Below, in pieces: positions 11,694-20,475 of a stretch of 36,914 nt of DNA (position 1 is the stretch's first letter; each line of letters opens with the position of its first letter). This stretch comes from a virus. The stretch is taken from IMG/VR virus record IMGVR_UViG_3300021432_000024, positions 1 through 36,914 of that record; one strand, written 5' to 3'. Both the position numbers and the translations under genes were made by a program. The notes under the pieces were generated by a model. It ran no database searches and was not told where the DNA came from. It worked only from the letters and a program-made list of their open reading frames with translations.

Positions 11694-11858
11694 TTATGCC
11701 GGTGGTACGTTTGATCCAAGCATTGATTTCAATGCATTAAGGATAAGTTGTCCGATAGAATTACTTTTAAGTGCGGATGCTGCAATTGCTTCATAAACAA
11801 TAATAAGCATTCCTACTTGATGAGCTAATAGCCAATTAATAATCGATTGAATAACCAT
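11694..11858 (-). CDS. small hydrophobic protein, candidate holin
   Basis: 54 residues from ATG 11858 with GGAAGGGG upstream. The frame extends to 11960, but the longer form would bury the start in the endolysin gene. Hydrophobic segment about 5-30 (SIINWLLAHQVGMLIIVYEA), then an amphipathic C-terminus. Adjacent to the M15 peptidase gene. The holin role is inferred from size, hydrophobicity and position. Confidence 0.6.
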   Translation of the reverse strand: MVIQSIINWLLAHQVGMLIIVYEAIAASALKSNSIGQLILNALKSMLGSNVPPA

Positions 11859-11902
11859 GATTTTCCCCTTCCGATTAAGTTTGTATTTATTTTCAATTTG
11901 CT

Positions 11903-12307
11903 TCAAGGCAAAAAGAACCTTTTTTTCGATGCGGGTGCCGCATTTTGTAAATGTGTCCAATTAGGAGTACATGAAAAATCTTCACAATAAAGTCCTAAAT
12001 CTTCCAAAACGATAAGCCCTTTTTCAGAAAGCAAAAACTCTTGAAGTGTTTTATGAGGATCATAAATATCTGCCGCATTGCCCAAAAGATGTTGAGAATG
12101 AACAGGAATTTTTGTAGGATCAGTTATGCCTCTTTCCGCATAAATTCTAAATTGATCTTCCATCGATCGAAGCCCTGATGTGATCTTAAAAAGAGATCCA
12201 AATATATTTTCTAATTTAGAAAGTTTTTCTGCCAGAATATATAAATTAGATTTTTGATTAGATGTTTCTGGAAAATTTTTGGGATTTAAATCTTCTGGAG
12301 CTATCAT
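11903..12307 (-). CDS. M15-family peptidase, probable endolysin
   Basis: 134 residues matching the M15 D-Ala-D-Ala carboxypeptidase/L-alanyl-D-glutamate peptidase fold. SGLRS (44-48), SQHLLGNAADIYDP (71-84) with zinc ligands H73 and D80, and WTHLQ (117-121) with the third ligand H119. Such enzymes cut peptidoglycan cross-links at the end of infection. No signal peptide, so a holin should be needed for access to the wall. The ATG overlaps the upstream stop as ATGA (12304-12307). Followed by two small membrane proteins and a lipoprotein, completing a lysis cassette. Confidence 0.84.
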   Translation of the reverse strand: MIAPEDLNPKNFPETSNQKSNLYILAEKLSKLENIFGSLFKITSGLRSMEDQFRIYAERGITDPTKIPVHSQHLLGNAADIYDPHKTLQEFLLSEKGLIVLEDLGLYCEDFSCTPNWTHLQNAAPASKKRFFLP

Positions 12308-12543
12308 GATTCTCTTCTTGGTTTAATAACAGGAAAAGATTGAAGACCCTTCACAATAGCCGCTGAATCAAAAGATTTAGATTTTTCTTCAGAAACAATT
12401 CTATCGTGAAGATTAATTCGATCATGAGCCAATTGATTATCTTCAATTAACTTTTTGGCTAAATCTTTAAAGATAGAAAGATTGTATCCCAAAAGAGAAA
12501 CAACGGCGGCATCGGCTATAATATGTATCCATGCTTCATTCAT
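12304..12543 (-). CDS. hypothetical protein with N-terminal hydrophobic segment
   Basis: 79 residues. A moderately hydrophobic N-terminal helix (AWIHIIADAAVVSLLGYNLS) is followed by a charged helix (KDLAKKLIEDNQLAHDRINL). It could be a further membrane component of the lysis cassette, since it is coupled to the endolysin gene by ATGA. Its own ATG is at 12543, overlapping the last base of the upstream gene. Confidence 0.6.
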   Translation of the reverse strand: MNEAWIHIIADAAVVSLLGYNLSIFKDLAKKLIEDNQLAHDRINLHDRIVSEEKSKSFDSAAIVKGLQSFPVIKPRRES

Positions 12544-12773
12544 TATTTAGGATCCGGAATATCAATGGTTCCAAGCTGTTTATAAATAGCCCTGTCTTGA
12601 TCGGGCATTAATTTCCAATCTAAAATTTCTAAAGGCAAAATATAAATATTAAAATCGTCTCTAAATATGGGGACTACGGCTGCCGAAGGCTGCATTTTAG
12701 CATCTTTAGTCACATTATTATTATCCCAAGCATATTGTTTTTCAGTGCCTGGATCCATTTTTAAAACTTTCAT
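12543..12773 (-). CDS. hypothetical protein, possible fibre-associated chaperone
   Basis: 76 residues, beta-rich (AVVPIFRDDFNIYILPLEIL), ending GTIDIPDPK. It lies between the last fibre-like gene and the lysis cassette, a position often taken by small fibre-associated or chaperone proteins. That role is inference only. No recognised domain. Confidence 0.58.
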   Translation of the reverse strand: MKVLKMDPGTEKQYAWDNNNVTKDAKMQPSAAVVPIFRDDFNIYILPLEILDWKLMPDQDRAIYKQLGTIDIPDPK

Positions 12774-13588
12774 ACTTGTCTACCCCCCGCAATGACATTG
12801 GTTTGATAAGTCTGAAGAAGCCCATAAAAAGTAGACATTTCTGTTGTGGTAAAACTTGTTGAAAAGCTGCAATAACATTCTTGCATATTGCAAAAATTGC
12901 TGGCTGTTGCATTATTATTGTTAGCACCAATGAACATATTGACGCTTGCAAGAAAATTGGCGTTTGCAGTTGTCGCCGTTGATCCAATTTGAGATCCATT
13001 TTGAAAAACTCTATTATCAATATTGCTTACTCGAGAGCCAGCAATAAGCCCTGAATAACTAGCCGCTGTTCCAGTGGCAATAGCGCCAGCCGTTGAAGAA
13101 GTATATCGATGGGTCACAGATAAATTTGTTATTCGAAGACTGGTTGGATTGCTTCCAACGGAATTATTAGCCCCTGTTAAAATTTGTAAAGTAGCTCCTG
13201 TTCCAGAACGAACATAGACCATTAAACAACCATTATTATTTGTTATTTGAGAACTGGTAGATATGGCATATCCAGAATTAATATAATTTGTTGTTCCATT
13301 ATATTGAAATCCTTGATTACTCCAGCTAGGGGCATTTACAACAGTGCTAGAAGTTAATGATATAAAATCAATTAATGAAGCCGCTTGAGAAGTTGGAGAT
13401 CTGAGCCAAAGACGATCAAATCTTGTATAAAAATTATTCGATTTAAGAGCTAAAATAAAAGTATTAACGGCATTTTTTTCAGTCGTATCTGTAATGCCGG
13501 CAGCCGTGAAATAGGCTACAGCATTTGGATCATAAGAAGTTGCTTTTTTTATGGGCGCTGTTATCCATCTCCTGCGAGGTGTCTTCAT
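12770..13588 (-). CDS. tail fibre-like protein with probable concanavalin-type beta-sandwich
   Basis: 272 residues from ATG 13588, one base after the upstream stop; the frame to 13660 overlaps that gene. The N-terminus is MKTPRRRWITAPIKKATSYD, then DPNAVAYFTAAGITDTTEKN. From residue 75 on it is Ser/Thr/Asn/Gly-rich with strands typical of a LamG/concanavalin-A-like sandwich (GFQYNGTTNYINSGYAI, MVYVRSG, NVFQNGSQIG-type turns, MFIGANNNN). This suggests a glycan-binding virion protein or adhesin. Coupled by overlap to its neighbours in the fibre cluster. Confidence 0.65.
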   Translation of the reverse strand: MKTPRRRWITAPIKKATSYDPNAVAYFTAAGITDTTEKNAVNTFILALKSNNFYTRFDRLWLRSPTSQAASLIDFISLTSSTVVNAPSWSNQGFQYNGTTNYINSGYAISTSSQITNNNGCLMVYVRSGTGATLQILTGANNSVGSNPTSLRITNLSVTHRYTSSTAGAIATGTAASYSGLIAGSRVSNIDNRVFQNGSQIGSTATTANANFLASVNMFIGANNNNATASNFCNMQECYCSFSTSFTTTEMSTFYGLLQTYQTNVIAGGRQV

Positions 13589-13589
13589 T

Positions 13590-14105
13590 TTAATCCATAT
13601 AAAAACTAAATTGAAATTGAAGATCTGTAGTTGTGGTATAGGTCGGAGTTCCTCGAGCAATAGCTATTGCAAAAATAGAAGTAGGAGTTGCGGAAGAGCC
13701 CGCTATCTGAAGAGGCAGGCCCAAATTTTTTCCATCGGTTGAAGTAGAATTTAAAGCTCCATCTGAATAAGTAGTTCCAATTGAAATAGCTCCAATACAT
13801 TGAGCTGCCTGATTTGCATCTGACATAGAAAAAGCGGCGTTATCAGAGCTAGTTACTGTTGGAGAAACATTGAAAAACCAAATATCTATGGCTGAATCTT
13901 GTTTTCCACCGTCTAAAATGGTGACTGATTTTAATTCAGAAACACCATAGGCCATTTGAGGATCCTGTCTGATGACATCTGTTAATGTCATAATTCCACC
14001 TATTTGATCCCCCGCCGTATAAGCAGGAGATGTAGAAATAGTCGGTGTTGCTGTTACGATTCTTGTAATATTGATTCTAGGAACCCAAGGTAATAAAGCT
14101 GTCAT
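13590..14105 (-). CDS. structural protein, fibre cluster
   Basis: 171 residues, beta-rich, with AYTAGDQIGGIMTLTDVIRQ (27-46) and ILDGGKQDSAIDIWFFNVSP in the middle, ending in strands QFQFSFYMD. The pattern resembles small virion proteins found in many podovirus-like metagenomic genomes beside fibres. Exact place in the virion unknown. Its ATG forms TAATG with the stop of the upstream fibre gene. Confidence 0.6.
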   Translation of the reverse strand: MTALLPWVPRINITRIVTATPTISTSPAYTAGDQIGGIMTLTDVIRQDPQMAYGVSELKSVTILDGGKQDSAIDIWFFNVSPTVTSSDNAAFSMSDANQAAQCIGAISIGTTYSDGALNSTSTDGKNLGLPLQIAGSSATPTSIFAIAIARGTPTYTTTTDLQFQFSFYMD

Positions 14106-15682
14106 TATCGAACCCTTCTAGCATTTAGACTTCCATAAACAGTTAAAGTAGAAACACTAAATGTTGCATTCGCCACTAAAAATATATTAGTCGTTCCTGA
14201 TAAAGAAATTCTACAAGTTGGCATCACTAAACTATTATCACCTGTTGCAATATTTGCAGCTGTAGAAATTTGACCAGATACTTCTCCAGAGGTCGGGACT
14301 CCTATGGTATCCGTTGCTGGCAAGGTGGCAGATGTTTTTGAAATAGCCGCCTTTAAGAGCGTAACACTTGTCGTGGCTGCTGCTAAAAACACAACACATC
14401 CAGAAACGTCCCAATCTCCTGCAGTTAAAGAAAGAGCAGAAGCCGTAACATTTAAAGTTGTGGTTGATGTTGCCCCTGTTGCAGCAGATTTCACTCGGGA
14501 AGCTTGAATATATTCTCCGATTACTCCAGCTGCCGCACTATCATTAGTGGCGGTTCCAGTAATAATAGCTTGAGTACTAAAAGTTTTAATTCCAGCAATA
14601 GAGCTATTGCCCGCATTCATTACAAATGAAGCAGCTCCCCCAGCATCTGGAAGTGTATAAATAACATCCGCAGCAGGCGCTGCTCCAGTAAGAGTAATTT
14701 TATGGGCTCCTGGATTGAAAACAAGTTGATTAGATGCGGCTGTTAAACTTAATGCTGAGCTTAAAGTTAAAGCCCCGGCTATTGTATAAGCTCCTTGATC
14801 TAAAACAACATTCGCAGTCGCTTGCCCAGGATCTGGAATGGTTAAAACTACATCTGCTGCAGGCGCTGCTACTGTGAAAGTAAACTTATGAGCTCCTGGA
14901 TTAAGAACTAATTGATTAGAAGTTCCAGTTAATTGAAGAGGGCCCGCAAAAAGAGATGGATTGGTTGTGGCAAGATTTAATCCATAATTACCAGTAAAAG
15001 ATAAATTATCTGTAAGAATAGCATTTCCAGTGCCTCCACCTGTTGGCATATCTAAATAAGCACCAGAAACTCTCGTGGCTGTCGAAGCCGCACCAATTGT
15101 AGGATTTTTTCCTCTAAAAGAAGTAACTTCTGCACAAGTATAAGCAGCGGCTAATGTCGAAAGAGCTGATCGATATCCATGAATAGAAGTAGTAGCTCCA
15201 GAAGTATTATAAATTTGATCTACATTATAAGCAGATTGTCCCACTCCAGAAAGTGCTGTGGAAGGAGCTCCTGTAACACTCACAACATTAGCTCCATTAT
15301 TGGTTCCATTTCCAATATTTAAGCTACCCGGAATTTGCCAAACTTGAGCCGAACTAATATTTCCAGCTGTTATTCCATTTGTAGAAAATAAAAGTTTATG
15401 ACTTGCTCCAATAAAATAAACACCGGTGGTTGGATCTGATAGAGGCGCAAGAGAAGGAAGGGCTGCTGTTCCATCAGCAAAATCAGCTGTTATTTCAGCC
15501 GAAATTCCAGAAGGACTAAAATTAGCAATTTCAACTCCTCCACAAGAAACTCCAATCGTACTATCTGATTTTAAAAAAAATCCAGAAGTGGAAGAATTAA
15601 GAAACATAATATCTGGACTCGCTGCTGAGCCCCCTTGTGTATAAATAATGTTTCCGGTTGGATTTTGTTGTATGACAGCCAT
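14105..15682 (-). CDS. tail fibre protein with internal repeats and C-terminal knob
   Basis: 525 residues from ATG 15682 (GAAGGAAAAAT upstream; the longer frame to 15730 starts inside the preceding gene). An N-terminal fibre region is followed by two repeats of period 62: SNQLVLNPGAHKFTF (255-269) and SNQLVFNPGAHKITL (317-331), each followed by AAPAADV and a PD-G motif and closing in IAG. The C-terminal part runs GTATNDSAAAGVIGEYIQ, LTAGDWDVSG and finally VYGSLNARRVR, a common phage receptor-binding knob. It probably forms a trimer that contacts the host surface. The segment GVYFIGASHKLLFSTNG shares a module with the fibre encoded upstream. Confidence 0.74.
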   Translation of the reverse strand: MAVIQQNPTGNIIYTQGGSAASPDIMFLNSSTSGFFLKSDSTIGVSCGGVEIANFSPSGISAEITADFADGTAALPSLAPLSDPTTGVYFIGASHKLLFSTNGITAGNISSAQVWQIPGSLNIGNGTNNGANVVSVTGAPSTALSGVGQSAYNVDQIYNTSGATTSIHGYRSALSTLAAAYTCAEVTSFRGKNPTIGAASTATRVSGAYLDMPTGGGTGNAILTDNLSFTGNYGLNLATTNPSLFAGPLQLTGTSNQLVLNPGAHKFTFTVAAPAADVVLTIPDPGQATANVVLDQGAYTIAGALTLSSALSLTAASNQLVFNPGAHKITLTGAAPAADVIYTLPDAGGAASFVMNAGNSSIAGIKTFSTQAIITGTATNDSAAAGVIGEYIQASRVKSAATGATSTTTLNVTASALSLTAGDWDVSGCVVFLAAATTSVTLLKAAISKTSATLPATDTIGVPTSGEVSGQISTAANIATGDNSLVMPTCRISLSGTTNIFLVANATFSVSTLTVYGSLNARRVR

Positions 15683-15695
15683 ATTATTTTTCCTT

Positions 15696-16628
15696 CTAGT
15701 GCCAGAATGGGATGTAAGAGGTCGTCCCATTCACGGTAATTTGCAGCCATCCATTTGGATTTCCAGATGTTGCGGCCGCTGGTAAATTCGTCATTGTTGC
15801 TGTTTGAGCTCCATTAGTTGCAAGAAGTGTTTGTAATGTGTGTTGTGTGGAGGTACCCGCTCCAATTGTCCATGCTTGTGTTGCACTAATTTGACCTGCT
15901 GTAGTTCCAGCGGTTTGAAATTGAATAATATCAGCCAATGTTGCATGACTATGGCCAAATAAATTTATTCTTCCATGAGTACTAGAACTTGCTCCTCCAG
16001 ATAATCTTAAATTTCCATCATTTACTTGATTACAAATAAGAGGGGCTTCCGTACTAATATTTCTTCCAAAAAAGAAATTGTCAGATAATAATTGCATATT
16101 AGTTGAATTAGCCGATCCCATATTTACATCTTGAACACTGCTCATGGTAAGGCCGGCTGTTCCATTTGAAGCAAGACCTACTTGATTTGCTCCAGGAGAA
16201 TACATTCCAGAGCCAGCTGATCCACTAAAACTATAAGAAGTGGCGGCGGCTGTTCCTGCATTTTGAATAAAAGGACAGGGAGATGCGACAACCGTTAAAG
16301 CCGTTGTTCCTGCTCTTAAAATTTCAGCTCCAGCTGCCATGAGGCTGGCACTATTTCCAGCCGCATGAGTTAATCCGCTATTATCTGCATTGAATCTAAA
16401 ATTGCCGCCGGTTGAAACGTCATTATTAAAAGTTTTGGGACCTGCGAATGTTTGATTCGTTGTATTAACAAGCCCCGGAACTGTGGCAGAAGCTGATTGG
16501 AAAATAAGACTATTCCCACTAATGACTCCTCCATTGGCACTTGCTGTTACACTATCAATTGTTCCAATAGTCGTAACCGTAGTAGAACTAGTTCCTGTAG
16601 CAGGATAACGAATGTAGAGAGTTGACAT
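15696..16628 (-). CDS. tail fibre protein
   Basis: 310 residues, Gly/Ala/Ser/Thr/Asn-rich. Contains LVNTTNQTFAGPKTFNNDV (54-72), a module common in phage fibres, then GSGMYSPGANQVGLASNGTA (shared module with the neighbouring fibre) and a C-terminal SGNPNGWLQITVNGTTSYIP, a widespread fibre end. Stop is TAG, 13 bases before the next ATG. Presumably a receptor-binding or accessory fibre. Confidence 0.7.
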   Translation of the reverse strand: MSTLYIRYPATGTSSTTVTTIGTIDSVTASANGGVISGNSLIFQSASATVPGLVNTTNQTFAGPKTFNNDVSTGGNFRFNADNSGLTHAAGNSASLMAAGAEILRAGTTALTVVASPCPFIQNAGTAAATSYSFSGSAGSGMYSPGANQVGLASNGTAGLTMSSVQDVNMGSANSTNMQLLSDNFFFGRNISTEAPLICNQVNDGNLRLSGGASSSTHGRINLFGHSHATLADIIQFQTAGTTAGQISATQAWTIGAGTSTQHTLQTLLATNGAQTATMTNLPAAATSGNPNGWLQITVNGTTSYIPFWH

Positions 16629-17008
16629 TACTGAAGACCCTTACCAACAATAAGAGCGTCAAAAGTTCCAGTCCCAGATGTTTTAGTCCAAAGAATACGA
16701 ATGTATTGCGATGAATGCTGATTAATATCGAAATAAACATTCGCTGGAGATCCAGAAGTAATGGCTGCCTGATAAGGCGTTCCTAATGAAATCCATGTTC
16801 CAGCTGTCATAATTTGATTATTAACTTCCACATGATCAGCTGAAACCTGAACATCAAACGTTCCAGTGGCCGTTCCAGTCAAAATATTAACTTGGATGCC
16901 TACATTATCAATCATTTGGATATTTTGGGCGCCAGAAGCAACAGTGGCTTGAGACATATCACCCGCAGAAACAATCTTATAACTTTGATGAAATGTTTTA
17001 GCGGCCAT
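16628..17008 (-). CDS. small virion structural protein
   Basis: 126 residues, beta-sandwich-like: KIVSAGDMSQATVASGAQNI, VQVNILTGTATGTFDVQVSA, VYFDINQHSSQYIRILWTKT and DALIVGKGLQ. Proteins of this type occur beside fibre genes in tailed phages and may be adaptors or decoration proteins. AGGAGG four bases before ATG gives a strong start. The 62-base spacer upstream (17009-17070) holds no gene. Confidence 0.62.
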   Translation of the reverse strand: MAAKTFHQSYKIVSAGDMSQATVASGAQNIQMIDNVGIQVNILTGTATGTFDVQVSADHVEVNNQIMTAGTWISLGTPYQAAITSGSPANVYFDINQHSSQYIRILWTKTSGTGTFDALIVGKGLQ

Positions 17009-17070
17009 AGATCCTCCTGTTTGGGGCTCGCGCTGTTTAGACGCTAGTCATAACTGTGAGGCTGGTTAAT

Positions 17071-20000
17071 TTATCTAGATTGAAGTCGCTGAGAAGGTGT
17101 TTGTTCTATTTCTGAGAGTCTTTTAAAAGAATTTAAAGCTACTTTTCCCTGTTTTTGAGAAGGATTCATTATAGGATTTTGAAATACCATTTGAGAAGCC
17201 TGAATAGCTTCAGGAGTCATGGTAGAATCTAAGGGTTCTCCTAAAAATCGACTAAGGCCCAATCTCATTTTATAAGAAATTTTTTCTCCTTTATTAATTA
17301 CTTCCATCATTTCATGAGTAATTCCTTGATTCAGCTTTTGATAAAGACCTGGATACATTGTTTGTAAATGCATCACATCATTAAGAGCTAAAGTTCCTTC
17401 TTTTAATTTTTGTAAAATACTTAAGGGCTGCTCCGCTATATCTAAAGCCTTATTATATTCAGCCATTTGGGCTTTTGAAGGCTTCATTTCTTCATCTAAA
17501 GGACTTTGTTTAACAGTTTGTGGCCGAATACTATTTAAATATTGAATTGTATTCGCTGCGGATTGAACAAGAGTTGTTTGATGCTCCGGCATATAATGTC
17601 CAAGATTTCCACCTATTTTAAAAAAGGCCTCTTGATCTGTTTGATATTTTTGAATTTTCTTATCAAATTTTTCTCTCTCTTTTTCTGATTCAAATGATTG
17701 TGGTGCCACACTCACTCCGGTCTTAAAGACATTTTTTACAGAATTAGAAAATAGGTTTTCGCCACGCTTCGTGGCTTGAATCCAATCAAACATAGTTTTA
17801 AAAGCGCTCGGATTTATTGGCGCACTCGACCCCATAAATTTTAAAAGTGCTAACTTCGCCGCATCCGGCGCTTCGCGTCCCAATACGCGACTAATTTGAC
17901 CAAATAGCCATCCGGTAGCAGGATTTTTATTGGTTAACCATGAAATAAAAGCCCCAAAGTTAGCGGGCATATTGCTCCATAGATTGTCCAGCACTTTTGC
18001 GGTCCCAGAAAAATTTTCTTTAGATGGTATTTTTTGTGTCAGCGCCTCTAAAGCAGATATGCGTCCTTGATTTTCATGGCTAATCAAAAAATCTTTTAGC
18101 TCTGGAGACATATTTTTAATATTTGAAAAAGCGCGTTTCAAATTTATAGCGGAGTCTTCTTGTCCAGCGATCTTATGGAGTGAATCTTTTAACATCTCAT
18201 TAATTTTAAATTCTTTAAGTGCAGCGGCTGTTTTGACGAATCCGCTTTGAGAAAATGCCCGTAATAATTCAGCATCATTGTCTTTTGATAATCTATTCAA
18301 TAATATTTCGGGTTGAATATCTGATAATTTATTTACAAATCCATTTATGTCTTCAAATTTGCCTAGACGCAGTCGCTTATTTAAAAACTGCAAAAATTCA
18401 AAGGCATTCACATAGTTGGAAGAAGGCGGCGCTCCCAACTGTGATTTGATATTTTCTATAGCAGAAGCGGCGCCCTCTGGGAGCAAATATGCTTTCATTT
18501 CTGGGCCCAACTTATTAATCTCAGAATATAACGCATTCGGCTCTATGCTTTGAAGACCTGCAGCCCGGAATGAGGCTCGGTTTATCACATTATTTAGATT
18601 ATAATCTTTTAAAATCTTTGAACTTTTCGGAAGATTAGTTTTTAAATGTTCAATAAGCGCAGCATCATTCGATGGATTTAATCTGGCCAAATATTTTTCT
18701 GGATGTTCGATAGCGGCATCTTTTAAAGCATTCGCAAACGTCCCAGGACCATTATATTTTCCAATATGCAATCGGTCGTTTAAAAACTCTGTATTATTCA
18801 TTAAATTATGATATGCATTTTGAACGCCTTGAAACTTGCCAACCAATTCCGGAGCCTCTGATGATATTTGCCGAGACATTTCTTCATTTAACTGATTAAA
18901 AAGAGTGCTTCTAATTTCTTTCGATAATTGCCATAAACCAGCGCTTCCGGCCTGTTCTGAATAATTGCTGCTTAAATTACGAAGACCCTCCATCGTTTTA
19001 ATATTAGGCACATCATCTAAAAGATTTTTTAACATCTTATATTGTGGTGAATTAGGACTTTCTTCATATTTTTGAAGTACATTTGATACTTTGCCCATTA
19101 GGCCGAAAGGGTCGGATAAAGGGACTTTTTTATATCTAGCCTGTAATTCTTGATAAGTGTCTGAAATGGGCTTCGCGGATTCTTCATATTCTTTGGCAAT
19201 TTGATTGAGTACATTTTTGCCTGTCTCATAATCCGAAGTGTTTTTAAAAGCGGCGACATCTTCTGGTGTTTTACCAAGCGCCTTTAACATCAATTGATCG
19301 GCACTATCATTAACAACCTCTTTCGCCCGCTCTTCCTCAAGAGCCGGATTTAAATTAGATCTAATTTCATCTCCTAAAGAATTTTTTATATCGTCTCCAG
19401 CGGCAGCATGAGAAAGAGATTGGATTTGATTTAAATCATCACCGGTTTTACCAAAATAATTTAAAAGTGAATCGGATGCATCTGAATGAAAATTATCTAT
19501 GGCGGCTTGGTATTGTTGAGCAGAACTTGTTGACGAATCCTGCAATTCCGTCGCAATCCTTTGCAATTTTGGATCAGCCATTATAGAGGACTTTATTTCT
19601 GGCGATAATTCAACGTCGGCAGCTTTAATCAAATTATCTACAGCATTTAAATTTACATTTTCTACTCCGCCAACTTTGTTGACTATTGATTGCAATATTT
19701 GACTTGTCTTAGTCTTGGCGGTAGCTTCCCATAATGGGCTAATAGCTCCAAATCCGCCGCTGATCCCAGCGCCAAGCAATCCAGAAAATTTTAAATTAGC
19801 GATAACTGTATCAATGTTTTGTGCTGGATCTCCCGCTAAAGATTTAGATGTTTCATCAACAGCCTGGGCTAAAACATTTGTAATATAGCCTTTAGCAACA
19901 GCGTCCCCAATTTTAGCGATATATTTTGGAACATAAGGAGCAATAGCTTCTATCGCGGGATTAACAAGTGGTTTTGCCGCTTCTTCAATAAGATGAAGAG

Positions 20001-20472
20001 GACCTCCAAGCAAACCTGTTGGACTTAAAAGACCAATTCCTTTTGCTATTCCACTTGTCCAGGGATTAGCAGCCTCTTCTTTAGCAATAGTTTCTGGATT
20101 ATATTCCTGTCCTGCTAAAGCAGCCCCAGCTCTTTCTGCTAATGGAAATGTTCCAAGAGTAGGATATTCCATAAGTCCACGAACAGCCGTTCTAAATTGA
20201 GAACCTTCTCCACCATAATCTCTTTGAAGTTTGGCTTGTTCAATATCTTCAGGTTTTGGCATGGAATAGCCATTATTAAGAAGATCCATGCTTTGAAGTT
20301 GGCTTTGCGGAACACTTACAAGTTTTCCAGTGGGATTAATAACATTAACTGACTGATCTTGTGCTATAGGCATTTCAGCGCCCTGAGTAGCATCAGCTAT
20401 TGGAATTGCTGGAGGTGAAGATGGTTCAGCAGATTGTTTTAAATATTCATCTAGAACCGGCGTATTGCTCAT
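17071..20472 (-). CDS. large internal virion / DNA-ejection protein
   Basis: 1133 residues, the longest protein here. N-terminal low-complexity region (about 1-85), then DYGGEGSQFRTAVRGLMEYP (85-104), and NPWTSGIAKGIGLLSPTGLL, a Gly/Ala-rich hydrophobic stretch. The rest is mostly helix with repeated motifs such as NKRLRLGKFED and NDRLHIGKYNG (internal duplication). This fits podovirus internal virion proteins that are ejected to form a channel across the envelope. No lysozyme-like catalytic motif was seen. It follows the second ejection protein by three bases. Confidence 0.66.
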   Translation of the reverse strand: MSNTPVLDEYLKQSAEPSSPPAIPIADATQGAEMPIAQDQSVNVINPTGKLVSVPQSQLQSMDLLNNGYSMPKPEDIEQAKLQRDYGGEGSQFRTAVRGLMEYPTLGTFPLAERAGAALAGQEYNPETIAKEEAANPWTSGIAKGIGLLSPTGLLGGPLHLIEEAAKPLVNPAIEAIAPYVPKYIAKIGDAVAKGYITNVLAQAVDETSKSLAGDPAQNIDTVIANLKFSGLLGAGISGGFGAISPLWEATAKTKTSQILQSIVNKVGGVENVNLNAVDNLIKAADVELSPEIKSSIMADPKLQRIATELQDSSTSSAQQYQAAIDNFHSDASDSLLNYFGKTGDDLNQIQSLSHAAAGDDIKNSLGDEIRSNLNPALEEERAKEVVNDSADQLMLKALGKTPEDVAAFKNTSDYETGKNVLNQIAKEYEESAKPISDTYQELQARYKKVPLSDPFGLMGKVSNVLQKYEESPNSPQYKMLKNLLDDVPNIKTMEGLRNLSSNYSEQAGSAGLWQLSKEIRSTLFNQLNEEMSRQISSEAPELVGKFQGVQNAYHNLMNNTEFLNDRLHIGKYNGPGTFANALKDAAIEHPEKYLARLNPSNDAALIEHLKTNLPKSSKILKDYNLNNVINRASFRAAGLQSIEPNALYSEINKLGPEMKAYLLPEGAASAIENIKSQLGAPPSSNYVNAFEFLQFLNKRLRLGKFEDINGFVNKLSDIQPEILLNRLSKDNDAELLRAFSQSGFVKTAAALKEFKINEMLKDSLHKIAGQEDSAINLKRAFSNIKNMSPELKDFLISHENQGRISALEALTQKIPSKENFSGTAKVLDNLWSNMPANFGAFISWLTNKNPATGWLFGQISRVLGREAPDAAKLALLKFMGSSAPINPSAFKTMFDWIQATKRGENLFSNSVKNVFKTGVSVAPQSFESEKEREKFDKKIQKYQTDQEAFFKIGGNLGHYMPEHQTTLVQSAANTIQYLNSIRPQTVKQSPLDEEMKPSKAQMAEYNKALDIAEQPLSILQKLKEGTLALNDVMHLQTMYPGLYQKLNQGITHEMMEVINKGEKISYKMRLGLSRFLGEPLDSTMTPEAIQASQMVFQNPIMNPSQKQGKVALNSFKRLSEIEQTPSQRLQSR

Positions 20473-20475
20473 AGA

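Noticed and set aside
12742-13020. Minus-strand ORF of 92 codons inside the fibre-like gene
   Set aside because: Another frame of 12770-13588 without motif or start signal.
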